Source: DATKJY01 sp964540105 (lineage in GTDB: Bacteria > Zixibacteria > MSB-5A5 > GN15 > FEB-12). From it: a stretch of DNA of 64,000 nt. The translations under genes and the position numbers were made by a program. The notes under the pieces are model-generated. The model saw only the letters and a program-made list of their open reading frames with translations, was not told the origin of the DNA and did no database searches. The stretch spans positions 930,001 to 994,000 of the forward strand of contig CAZILL010000002.1 in NCBI GenBank assembly GCA_964540105.1, written 5' to 3'. Below are positions 43,175 to 51,318 of this stretch, piece by piece (positions within the stretch are counted from its first letter, which is position 1; every line of letters starts with the position of its first letter).

Positions 43175-45136
43175 ATGCGGCGCATTCTCATCTCCGGCCT
43201 GCTGACTCTGACTCTGGGCGCGACGGGAGCCCGATCAGAAAAAAACACAGGCGACACGCTTTCCACCATCCCTCTAAACGACACCATTGTCGTCACCGCT
43301 AACCGCTGCGGCCTCACTGCCGCCGAATCGGTCTGGCCCGCCACCATTGTGAACCTGGATCAAGCCGGCCGACAAACCAGCTTCCAGCAGGCCTTGAGCG
43401 GTCTCGGCGGCCTCGACCTGCGGCAGTCAACCGGTGTCGGCTCGGTTGCCACCCTTTCCAACTGGGGCGCCTTTAACCGCCACCTGCTCTTGCTCTATAA
43501 CGGCCGCGTCGTCCGCGACTATTCCATCGGCGGCTTCTCCCTCGGGGAATTCAGCCCCGACGAATTCGAGCGCGTCGAGCTGCTCAAGGGTCCGCAATCC
43601 GCCTTCTACGGCTCCGACGCAGTCGGCGGTGTTGTCAACCTCATCACGCGTTCCATGCTGGCCGACCGAGCGTCGTTCACCACTCGTCACGGTTCTTTCA
43701 ATCACCATCAATACCGCCTCGACGCTTCCCGCAAGATCGGCTTAATCGGACTGGGCGGCTTCATCGAACATGAACGCGCCGCCAACGCCCGCCCCAACTC
43801 CGGAACCCGACGCCTGCTTGCCGGACTGCGAAGCGATTATCTCTCGCGCGACGGGCAGCGCCGCATCTCACTTTCTGCCCGCTACTTCGCCGACACTCTC
43901 GGCACCCCCGGCCCGCAGCTCGACAGCGCCGAATCTTCCTATCTGCACGACAACCAGACCGACCGCAACTATTCCCTCGATGCCGCCTATCGCGTCGCCA
44001 CCCCTGCCCTCGGTGAATTCCAGCTCGATCTCTTTCACGAAACCAAGCGCCTCACCTTTACCATGTACCCGGACAATGTCGCTACAAATTACTCGTATCG
44101 ATCCGTGACCAACAAGCGTTCCTCCGGTCTCAGCGCACGACTCTCGCGTCAGCGCGCCCGCGTCAGCACGTCCGGTGGCGTCGATTGGCTTTCCGGTTCC
44201 GTCAGGAACGAATCGTCCGGCGACTACGTTTCCAACAACTGGTCGCACAACCAAAACCAGTTCGACCTCTGGAGTGACCTCGCCTATGAACTCACCTCCG
44301 CCGTTCGCGTTGACATCAGCGGTCGACTCCAGTTCACCCGCCATCGCCGCACTCAGCCTTCTTACAACACTGGCCTCGTCGTATCACCGACACGTAACCT
44401 GCGGCTCAAGCTCGGATACGGCTACGCTTTCCGGCTCCCCAGCATTGCCGATCAGTTCTCCGCCGAACCGTACAACACCGGGAATCCGAAGCTGAACCCC
44501 GAGACTGCCCGCTCGCTCGTTGCGACAGCATCGTACAACAGCCCGAACCGAACCGTCACTGCCGAACTCACCTACTTTGATCAGCGCGTCGATTCGCTTA
44601 TTCGCTACGTCCCAATTGTTATCACTAGCTCGGCCGAGATCGACCGACTTCAGTCGCCTTTCGATTCCCCCACCAACTACATCAACATCGATCGTTTCGT
44701 CAGTCACGGCGTCGACCTGAGCGTGAGTCTGCGCCCGTACGAATCACTCTCTCTGTCTCTTGGCGGCGTCTATCAGCGCGCCCGCCAAACTGACGACCGG
44801 GGCGAGTTTATGACCGCCTACTATGTCCCGAACCTCAAGTGGCGTGCCGGCCTCGATGTCAAACCCACTCGCAGTGTTACCGCCAACTTGAATCTTATCT
44901 ATACCTCCGACCGTCATCTTCTCATTTGGGGCGTCTACCCGAAACGGATCTCCGCCGTCTACAGCATCGGCGCGGCAGTAACAACCCGCCTCAGCAACGC
45001 CCTCTCTGTGTCATTGATTGCCGAGGATCTCACCGATCAGAAACGCCCGGACCAATTCGGCTTTTCGACTACTGACCGCGACTACCCTTCTCCGGGCCGC
45101 CGGATCACTCTCGAACTCCGGGCGAGCGTGTTGTAG
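43175..45136 (+). CDS. btuB: TonB-dependent outer-membrane receptor, BtuB-like
   Basis: A 653-residue receptor for active uptake of cobalamin across the outer membrane. After a signal peptide comes the TonB box-like DTIVVTANR, which matches BtuB. The plug domain follows (FQQALSGLGGLDLRQSTG ... ERVELLKGPQSAFYGSDAVGGVVNLIT) and then the 22-strand barrel, ending with a leucine. Control by the B12 riboswitch strongly supports the substrate. No BtuCDF import genes are adjacent. Energy would come from the TonB system near 60 kb or another one. Confidence 0.92.
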   Translation: MRRILISGLLTLTLGATGARSEKNTGDTLSTIPLNDTIVVTANRCGLTAAESVWPATIVNLDQAGRQTSFQQALSGLGGLDLRQSTGVGSVATLSNWGAFNRHLLLLYNGRVVRDYSIGGFSLGEFSPDEFERVELLKGPQSAFYGSDAVGGVVNLITRSMLADRASFTTRHGSFNHHQYRLDASRKIGLIGLGGFIEHERAANARPNSGTRRLLAGLRSDYLSRDGQRRISLSARYFADTLGTPGPQLDSAESSYLHDNQTDRNYSLDAAYRVATPALGEFQLDLFHETKRLTFTMYPDNVATNYSYRSVTNKRSSGLSARLSRQRARVSTSGGVDWLSGSVRNESSGDYVSNNWSHNQNQFDLWSDLAYELTSAVRVDISGRLQFTRHRRTQPSYNTGLVVSPTRNLRLKLGYGYAFRLPSIADQFSAEPYNTGNPKLNPETARSLVATASYNSPNRTVTAELTYFDQRVDSLIRYVPIVITSSAEIDRLQSPFDSPTNYINIDRFVSHGVDLSVSLRPYESLSLSLGGVYQRARQTDDRGEFMTAYYVPNLKWRAGLDVKPTRSVTANLNLIYTSDRHLLIWGVYPKRISAVYSIGAAVTTRLSNALSVSLIAEDLTDQKRPDQFGFSTTDRDYPSPGRRITLELRASVL

Positions 45137-45236
45137 CGCATCGAAGCGTTGTCACGCCTGCCCCTTCTTCAAGAGGGGTCTTGTCCCTTTTTCAATAGGG
45201 ATGTGACGTGACGCAAACCCGCTCATCCTAAGTACA

Positions 45237-45297
45237 CCCCCCTCGCCCCGCTCTTGAGTCGGGAGAGGGTGTCGCGAAGCGACGGGTGAGGGGAGTT
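45237..45297 (+). repeat. G+C-rich palindromic repeat, long form
   Basis: CCCCTCGCCC at 45239-45248 pairs with GGGTGAGGGG at 45284-45293 (one G-T pair); an inner hairpin GTCGC-GAA-GCGAC lies at 45271-45283. It follows btuB and may stop transcription. It belongs with the repeats at 45305, 47824, 48255 and 48336. Confidence 0.7.
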
Positions 45298-45304
45298 TTC
45301 AACA

Positions 45305-45336
45305 TTTCCCGTATCGGGGAGGGCCGGGGAGAGGTC
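45305..45336 (+). repeat. Palindromic repeat with GGGGAGAGGT tail
   Basis: An imperfect palindrome around CCCGTATCGGG is followed by the tail GGGGAGAGGT. A 23-base stretch (45314-45336) is identical to 48347-48369. Confidence 0.7.
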
Positions 45337-45359
45337 TTCAATTCCCGCTCGATAAACCG

Positions 45360-45388
45360 TTGACAAAATCGCCGGTCATAGATATCTT
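45360..45388 (+). promoter_or_regulatory. Promoter of the beta-helix/dockerin gene
   Basis: TTGACA at 45360-45365 and TATCTT at 45383-45388, spaced by 17 bases, lie about 38 bases before the GTG start. Confidence 0.6.
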
Positions 45389-45426
45389 ACGATATTATCA
45401 ACACGTACACCCTTTGGGAGGGCAGA

Positions 45427-47868
45427 GTGAAATTACTGGTCAATCTCATCATCACTCTTTGCGTAGCTATGAGTGTCTCCGCCACCACGATTCATGTTCC
45501 AGCCGATCAGCCGACGATTCAGGCGGCAATCAACGCGGCTTCCAATGGCGATACGGTACTTGTGTCTCCGGGGATCTACCACGAGAATCTCGACCTACTG
45601 GAACGCAACATTGTCCTGTGTTCAAGATATCTCACAACCAAGGACACAACTTTCATAAATTCTTCGATCATCGATGGAAGCGGAGTGGCTAACGTAGTAA
45701 AGATTAACGGGGGCCAGGATAGCACGAGTAAGATCGCGGGCTTCACGATTCGACACGGTATCGGCGGCAGCGCGGCCGGAGGCGGCATTTATTGCGGAGC
45801 GAATTCGCAAACGGTGGTCGAGCACAATATTGTTGAAGACAACCAGGACGGGGGATTGTGCGCATGGAGAGCAAACCCACGTATCCAATACAATGTCATT
45901 AGGAATAACACTTCCGCTGGTCCAGGCGCAGTGGAAGGAGGCGGCATCTACTGCTTTCAGGTTACGGCTACCATTCGAAATAATCTCATTGTGGGGAATA
46001 CCGCGACTGTAGGTGGCGGCGTTTTCTATTACTATTCCAGTTGCGACATTCAAAACAATACGATAGTAAATAATGCAGCCCATAACTGGGGGGGTGGAAT
46101 CGCTTTCTCCTATAACATAAACATGCCCTGCCCCGGTGTAATTCGCAACAACATTGTATGGGGGAATTTTTCGGATCAGATTGTCCGTGCATGCGACGTA
46201 AGATACTGTGACGTCCAAGGGGACTCGTCCGGCAATGGGAATCTGTCAGTTGACCCTCAATTCGTGAACCTTGCGACAGGTGATTACCGTTTGCAGTCCA
46301 CTTCTCCGTGCGTAGATGCTGGTGACCCCGATCCTGCATATAATGACCCCGATGGAAGTCGCAATGATATGGGGGCATTTCCTTTGCACGGCGGTCCTGA
46401 ACCTCCTGTCCTAAGTCCCATCGGTGCGAAGAGCGTGGCTGAAGGTGAACAGTTAACCTTTCGCATAAATGCTCACGATCCGAATCTGACAATCCCTACA
46501 CTGACTATTGAGAACTCACCAGTCGGGTCCCTGTTCGTCGACAGCGGCAACGGCGCCGGCTCGTTTTCATGGACGCCATCATATCAGCAGGCTGGATCAT
46601 ACGACGTTCTCTTCATCGCCTCGGATGGGACGCTGGCAGACTCTGAACTCGTAATCATCACTGTGACCAACGTCATTCGACCACCTGAGATTACGGCACT
46701 CACGATTGATGGCTTGGCTCAGCATCAAAACCTGACAAGTCATCAACCTCTGTTTCTATGGCAGTATGTCGATCCGGAACTGTTGCCTCAGACGCGCTTC
46801 GAGATTGGGGTCGGCTCGGACAGCGACTGGGTCTATTCAGAAGACTGGAACCCTGCGCCCTCTACCAGCCCGGATACATTCGTTACTTACAACGGAAGCC
46901 CGTTGGTCGACGGCCAGTCATGCTATCTGCGACTACGGGTATTCAACGGACCTCTCTGGTCCAATTGGTTCGAGACAACATTCCGCATGAACTCCCTCCC
47001 CTCGACCCCAGTGCAAATTCGCCCCATCGCCAATTCGGTAGCCACCACCAACACCCCCACACTCTGGGTGCACAATGCAACCGACGCCGAAGGGGATCTG
47101 TTGACGTACGAATTTAACGGGTTCCACGATACTGATTGCGTCGCCGGGCCGCCTATCACTCTCACCGGAATAGCAAGCGGCACTGATTCGACCGGCGGGC
47201 AGATCATCACCTCGCTATCCGAGAACTGTCGCTATTGGTGGATGGCACGCGCGTATGACGGCCACGAATATGGCCCATGGTCCCCTTGGAGCATATTCTA
47301 CGTCAATGGCACACCCGAGCCGCCAATCGCTTTCGCGCTGAAATCTCCCGTCGACAGCGGCCTCTGGCCGGAATTCAACATGCTCCCAACCTGCATCTGG
47401 AATCAGACATACGACCCAGATCCCTTCGACACAATTCTGTACAAGCTCGAACTCTCTGATCGCGCGAACTTCTCCTTTGCGTATGTCAAAGACTCGCTGA
47501 ACCAACCCCAGTTCACCCTCACCGATTCGCTATACTTCGGAACCCGTTACTACTGGCGCGTGACTGCACAGGATAGAACGGGTTTGAAGATGATGGCGCC
47601 GGTTCGCGATTTCTGGACCTGGAAACCCGGGGACGCGGACCATTCGCATACTGTCGATATCTCCGATCTTATGAGCGCGGTAGATTTTCTGGTCTCCAGC
47701 ATCCCGATCACACCGCTCTTTGTCGGAGACTTCAACGGCGACTGCACAGTAGACATATCGGATGTCATGTATATGGTCGATTTCCTCACCGGCTCCGGCC
47801 CAGCGGCGAAGGCTGAGTGTAATCCCCCTCTCCGAATCGGAGAGGGGGCAGGGGAGAGGTCTAAATAA
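45427..47868 (+). CDS. Secreted right-handed beta-helix protein with dockerin domain
   Basis: An 813-residue exported protein. It has a signal peptide (ending SVSA), then a parallel beta-helix domain with the pectate-lyase-like opening IHVPADQPTIQAAINAASNGD and repeated VxxNxIxxN turns to about residue 290. A cadherin/Ig-like region (LSPIGAKSVAEGEQLTFRIN) follows, then fibronectin-like repeats. The C-terminus is a type I dockerin pair (DHSHTVDISDLMSAVDFLV, then DFNGDCTVDISDVMYMVDFLT), which could bind a cohesin or calcium. The last residues, LRIGEGAGERSK, are encoded by a palindromic repeat, so the natural end has probably been replaced. GTG start has GGGAGGG upstream. A role in surface polysaccharide binding is inferred. 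Confidence 0.8.
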   Translation: MKLLVNLIITLCVAMSVSATTIHVPADQPTIQAAINAASNGDTVLVSPGIYHENLDLLERNIVLCSRYLTTKDTTFINSSIIDGSGVANVVKINGGQDSTSKIAGFTIRHGIGGSAAGGGIYCGANSQTVVEHNIVEDNQDGGLCAWRANPRIQYNVIRNNTSAGPGAVEGGGIYCFQVTATIRNNLIVGNTATVGGGVFYYYSSCDIQNNTIVNNAAHNWGGGIAFSYNINMPCPGVIRNNIVWGNFSDQIVRACDVRYCDVQGDSSGNGNLSVDPQFVNLATGDYRLQSTSPCVDAGDPDPAYNDPDGSRNDMGAFPLHGGPEPPVLSPIGAKSVAEGEQLTFRINAHDPNLTIPTLTIENSPVGSLFVDSGNGAGSFSWTPSYQQAGSYDVLFIASDGTLADSELVIITVTNVIRPPEITALTIDGLAQHQNLTSHQPLFLWQYVDPELLPQTRFEIGVGSDSDWVYSEDWNPAPSTSPDTFVTYNGSPLVDGQSCYLRLRVFNGPLWSNWFETTFRMNSLPSTPVQIRPIANSVATTNTPTLWVHNATDAEGDLLTYEFNGFHDTDCVAGPPITLTGIASGTDSTGGQIITSLSENCRYWWMARAYDGHEYGPWSPWSIFYVNGTPEPPIAFALKSPVDSGLWPEFNMLPTCIWNQTYDPDPFDTILYKLELSDRANFSFAYVKDSLNQPQFTLTDSLYFGTRYYWRVTAQDRTGLKMMAPVRDFWTWKPGDADHSHTVDISDLMSAVDFLVSSIPITPLFVGDFNGDCTVDISDVMYMVDFLTGSGPAAKAECNPPLRIGEGAGERSK
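47824..47862 (+). repeat. Palindromic repeat at the end of the dockerin gene
   Basis: CCCCCTCTCCGA and TCGGAGAGGGGG form 12-base arms around one base, then GGGGAGAGGT at 47851-47860. The repeat supplies the last codons and stop of the dockerin gene and lies immediately upstream of the DUF559 gene. Confidence 0.75.
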
Positions 47869-47951
47869 AGAAGCCCCCTGCCACCCAAATTGTCGTTGGT
47901 CAGCAATTCACCCGAACACTTCAGCAACGCTCGCTGGAACTCAGGCAGAAC

Positions 47952-48296
47952 ATGACTCGGGCGGAAGGAATCCTGTGGGAACATCTTCGCTCCAACCGAC
48001 TCAACGGCGTCCATTTTCGCCGACAACAGGTGATCGACGGCAGAATCGTGGATTTCTATTGTCATCGACATGGTCTCGTGATCGAGCTCGACGGGAGCGT
48101 GCACGACAATCAAGAGAAAGAAGATTCGATTCGTGACGCGAAGTTGTCGGAGCGAAGACTGCACGTCATCCGCTTTCGGAATCAGGAGGTTCTGCATGAC
48201 TTGGACGGCGTGCTTCGCAGAATTGCCGAGGTGTGTATAAGTAACCTAACCCCCTGCACCCCCTTCCCGACACGGGAATGGGGGAAAGGGGGATAA
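47952..48296 (+). CDS. DUF559 endonuclease-like protein
   Basis: The 114-residue product has the DUF559 (Vsr-like nuclease fold) core: AEGILWEHLRSNRLNGVHFRRQ, IVDFYCHRHGLVIELDGSVHD with the acidic metal-binding residues, and RRLHVIRFRN. The conserved LELRQN that comes before this core is encoded upstream in the same frame, but no ATG, GTG or TTG lies there before the in-frame TAA at 47862. The start is thus unusual or the N-terminus is trimmed. Its last residues PFPTREWGKGG are encoded by a palindromic repeat. It may be a mobile unit with the surrounding repeats; its function is unproven. Confidence 0.75.
   Translation: MTRAEGILWEHLRSNRLNGVHFRRQQVIDGRIVDFYCHRHGLVIELDGSVHDNQEKEDSIRDAKLSERRLHVIRFRNQEVLHDLDGVLRRIAEVCISNLTPCTPFPTREWGKGG
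48255..48294 (+). repeat. Palindromic repeat at the end of the DUF559 gene
   Basis: CCCCCTTCCCG (48259-48269) pairs with CGGGAATGGGGG (48273-48284) with one bulged T. It forms the 3' end of the DUF559 gene, and its second arm is the reverse complement of part of the copy at 30933-30948. Confidence 0.7.
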
Positions 48297-48335
48297 TGAC
48301 GTTGCGTCAGGCTTCCCTGCCCATAACATGGGTCT

Positions 48336-48371
48336 CCCTCCCCGTGTCGGGGAGGGCCGGGGAGAGGTCCT
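48336..48371 (+). repeat. Palindromic repeat with GGGGAGAGGT tail
   Basis: CCCTCCCCG-TGT-CGGGGAGGG forms a 9-base stem with a short loop, followed by the tail GGGGAGAGGT at 48359-48368. It shares a 23-base identical block with the copy at 45314-45336. Confidence 0.75.
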
Positions 48372-48450
48372 TCCCAGATCCCCGCACTTTTTTTCTTGTG
48401 CCCCAATGACAGCAAGTGTACCTTGCTCTTGCTAATTAGGGCTGTTCGGG

Positions 48451-48486
48451 CAGAAGTCTTTGCCGCCTCGGCGGAACGAACTTCTG
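48451..48486 (+). other. Nested hairpin in the leader of the 48.6 kb gene
   Basis: CAGAAGT (48451-48457) pairs with ACTTCTG (48480-48486). Inside, CCGCC (48463-48467) pairs with GGCGG (48470-48474). The two arms are separated by balanced five-base internal stretches. It lies about 90 bases before the next start codon; it could be an RNA control element or a terminator remnant. Confidence 0.4.
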
Positions 48487-48576
48487 GCACATGTAGCGAC
48501 TACTGAATCCCAAAGCTGTGAACCTCATACCAAGTGGTGTCGCAAGACCCTGTCAGAAAAACAAAGGTGATCATAA

Positions 48577-48990
48577 ATGACCGACTGGAGCTTCGAATAC
48601 TCTTTCAACGTCGATGAGAAGAACCGCGTAATCTATGTGAAGATTCACGGCATCTGGAAAGCTGAGACCGCGCGCAGCTATCACCAGGAATTCAAGAAGG
48701 AAGTTGCTCCGATCCTTGGCAAACCATGGGCGAAACTGGTCGACCTGACCAACTGGAAGACCTCGTACCCCGACATGATCAAGGTCATCGGCGAGCATAT
48801 GGACTGGTCGCGCAACAACGACGTCGCCCTCTCACTCTATGTGCTCAACAATCCGAGCACCTTCCGCCAGCTCAACGAGATGTTCACCTCCGGCGGCACC
48901 AAAGAAATATCGCAGACCTTCCGCACCATGGCCGAGGCTGAGCAGTTCCTGAAGGAGAACTGGATTAACAAGAAAAACAAAGGGGAATAG
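48577..48990 (+). CDS. STAS/SpoIIAA-like small protein
   Basis: A 137-residue soluble protein. The opening FEYSFNVDEKNRVIYVKIHGIWKAETARSY recalls SpoIIAA-like (STAS) domains, with KLVDLTNWKTSYPDM in the region that binds ligand in that fold. No signal peptide or membrane span is seen. It is flanked by converging S9 peptidase and intergenic repeats, so no partner is clear. SpoIIAA-like proteins bind small molecules or act as anti-anti-sigma factors, but the serine position is not certain here. Confidence 0.5.
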   Translation: MTDWSFEYSFNVDEKNRVIYVKIHGIWKAETARSYHQEFKKEVAPILGKPWAKLVDLTNWKTSYPDMIKVIGEHMDWSRNNDVALSLYVLNNPSTFRQLNEMFTSGGTKEISQTFRTMAEAEQFLKENWINKKNKGE

Positions 48991-49033
48991 CAGCGACGCC
49001 ATTCCCCATCATGATCGTTACGATCTTACCGGA

Positions 49034-51055
49034 TCATCGCTTCATATAGCGATCGAACCACTTCAATATCCATTCCAGCCTTGCTATCCGTCGATCTGGC
49101 CGCCCATGACGCGACAGCCCGTGCGGTTCATCGGGAAAGCGTACCATTTCCACGGTCTTCCCCAGGACCTTTAGCCGCGTGAACATCTGTTCCGCCTGCT
49201 CGATGTTGCAGCGGAGGTCACGTTCATTATGCAGGATGAGCACCGGCGTCTTTACCTTCTCGAAATAGTTCAGCGGCGAACAGCGCTCGTAATTCTCCTT
49301 GTTCCTCCATGGAAAGCCCCCAAACTCCCGCTCCAGACTCCAGCCAATATCTGACGACCCAAAAAACGACAACAAGTCCACGACTGAGCGTTGCGTCACC
49401 GCCGCTCGGAATCGGTTTGTGTGTCCGATAATCCAGTTCGTCATATAGCCGCCGTACGATCCTCCGGTCACCCCGATCCGCTTTGGATCGACGTACCGCA
49501 GCCGCTCCATATAGTCAGCGGCCGCCATGCAATCCTTGTAGTCAAGATCCCCCCACCCGCCGGCGATCGCGTCGGCCCATGTCTCACCCCGCCCTGAGCC
49601 GCCGCGCGGATTGGTGTAGAACACGACATATCCCTTGGCCGCCAGCAATTGCATCTCATGGAAGAACGAATAGCCATACTGAACCCGCGGCCCGCCGTGA
49701 ATCTCAAGGATTGCCGGATATTTTCGCGTGGGGGAGAAGTTCGGCGGCGTGACCAGAAATCCCTGAACTTCGGTTCCGTCAAACGAGCCGAACATCAGAT
49801 CGCGCGTCTTCCCGAGTGTGACCTCCGTGCGCAGAAACTTATTCAATTCCGTGCAGATGACCGCCTGCTTCTCTCCGCCGTACTGGGTCGGGCAGGTCAT
49901 AATCTCGCAGGGGTTGGTCAAGTCCGCGTGAATCATCGCGGCGATTCGTGTCGAACCGCTCACACTGAAATTCTTGATGTGACATTTCCCCTTGAACAGC
50001 CTCGTCGGTTTGCCACCACCTCTCGGAATTGAATACAGATTGGTCACACCGGTGTCAGACGACAGGAAGAAGAGGCGTCGACTGTCGCGCGCCCAAAACA
50101 GAAGCGCCTTTTCATGCACATCGTCCGAATCAGTGATCCCCTGATCGACCACCATTCGGTCAAACGTCGGCATCAAATCTTTCGCTTTCGGCGCTCCGGA
50201 TGTGCCGACCGTCCAGACATGAAGATTCGTCACCCCCCACGCATCAAGCGGGTTGTCATGCCCGATATAGGCGATCATCTTGCCATCGGGTGAAAAACGA
50301 GGCGCTCCCTTCGGTCCCGCCGGAGCTGCAATTCGTCGCTCTTTGCCCCCCGCAAACGGCACAACAAAGAGATCATCGCGCAGGAGTTCGCGATCAGGGT
50401 CTTTGGAACGATTTGACACAAAGAGCACGAGCTTGCCATCAGGGGAGAGTTCGGGAGAGTGATTGTCTTTTTTGCCGCTTGTAATTTTCCGCAGTTTGGC
50501 ACTTTCTATTGAAAGAGCATATATCTGAAACTTGTCCTTCGGCACAAAGCCCATGCCATCGAGCCGATAGAACAGGCGCGTGATATGCCGGTACACGGGC
50601 GGCTCACTCTTTTTCTTTTCGTCCTCAATTTCGTGCGAATCGTTGTATCTCAGCGCAAACACCAGTGATTTTCCGTCCGGTGTCCAGTTCAGTTCCCCTA
50701 TTGACGCTTCAAGTTCGACAATCCGCCGCTCCGCTCCACCACCCGACGGCATCACGTAGATTCCGGTCTTCTTCTCTCGCACTGATACAAACGCCAATGC
50801 GCTGCCGTCGGGGGACCAGGATGGCTTCTGGTCAACATGCTTCCCGTTTGTGAAGGCGTAACTCTCTCTGCGCCCGAGATCATACAGGAAGATATTGGTG
50901 TAGTATTTGTTGTCCTCTTTGTCTATTCGCTCGACGGTATAGGCGATTCGCTTTTCATCCGGCGATAAGCTCACTGATGTCGCAATCCTCAAGTTGAACA
51001 GATCCTCGGCGGCAACAGGCCGCTTCTTATTCTTTGCCTTTGAAATCGACTTCAT
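49034..51055 (-). CDS. S9 family prolyl oligopeptidase-type peptidase
   Basis: A 673-residue peptidase of the acylaminoacyl/dipeptidyl-peptidase group. The N-terminal part is a seven-bladed propeller made of TolB/WD40-like blades (SLSPDEKRIAYTVERID, KPSWSPDGSALAF, PRFSPDGKMIAYIG). The C-terminal hydrolase has catalytic serine in GGSYGGYMTN, aspartate in ILHNERDLRCN and histidine in DEPHGLSR. The frame is open 70 residues further upstream, but the ATG at 51055 with AAAGGA upstream matches the family. No signal peptide is visible, so it is cytoplasmic or exported in another way. Confidence 0.92.
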   Translation of the reverse strand: MKSISKAKNKKRPVAAEDLFNLRIATSVSLSPDEKRIAYTVERIDKEDNKYYTNIFLYDLGRRESYAFTNGKHVDQKPSWSPDGSALAFVSVREKKTGIYVMPSGGGAERRIVELEASIGELNWTPDGKSLVFALRYNDSHEIEDEKKKSEPPVYRHITRLFYRLDGMGFVPKDKFQIYALSIESAKLRKITSGKKDNHSPELSPDGKLVLFVSNRSKDPDRELLRDDLFVVPFAGGKERRIAAPAGPKGAPRFSPDGKMIAYIGHDNPLDAWGVTNLHVWTVGTSGAPKAKDLMPTFDRMVVDQGITDSDDVHEKALLFWARDSRRLFFLSSDTGVTNLYSIPRGGGKPTRLFKGKCHIKNFSVSGSTRIAAMIHADLTNPCEIMTCPTQYGGEKQAVICTELNKFLRTEVTLGKTRDLMFGSFDGTEVQGFLVTPPNFSPTRKYPAILEIHGGPRVQYGYSFFHEMQLLAAKGYVVFYTNPRGGSGRGETWADAIAGGWGDLDYKDCMAAADYMERLRYVDPKRIGVTGGSYGGYMTNWIIGHTNRFRAAVTQRSVVDLLSFFGSSDIGWSLEREFGGFPWRNKENYERCSPLNYFEKVKTPVLILHNERDLRCNIEQAEQMFTRLKVLGKTVEMVRFPDEPHGLSRHGRPDRRIARLEWILKWFDRYMKR

Positions 51056-51119
51056 AACGGTATGTATCCTTTCCACTAACTGCTTGACGGACTGAACTAA
51101 GGTACCAAGTCTGACTTTC

Positions 51120-51147
51120 GGCACAAGTGAAAAAGGGAACTTGTGCC
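51120..51147. other. Perfect inverted repeat between divergent genes
   Basis: GGCACAAGT and ACTTGTGCC form 9-base arms around GAAAAAGGGA. The element lies in the 263-base gap between the divergent S9 peptidase and E1 genes. It may be an operator, a hairpin or part of a dispersed repeat; the gap otherwise shows only TATATT-like boxes near 51271. Confidence 0.5.
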
Positions 51148-51318
51148 ATCGGAGATGAGGGCGCCGAAGCTCGAATCCCCCAAAGAATCGGGTTGCCTTT
51201 TTCTTATCAATGCCGCTATCTTTGCGGGAGCTTTTGAAACAGAACTCGGTTATAGTCAACAACAACGGTCTATATATATTATGCTGGCGACCGTAACGGA
51301 CCTTAAGGAGGGTACCAG

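Noticed and set aside
43175..45136. BtuB-like receptor as a siderophore receptor
   Set aside because: TonB box, plug and riboswitch all point to cobalamin.
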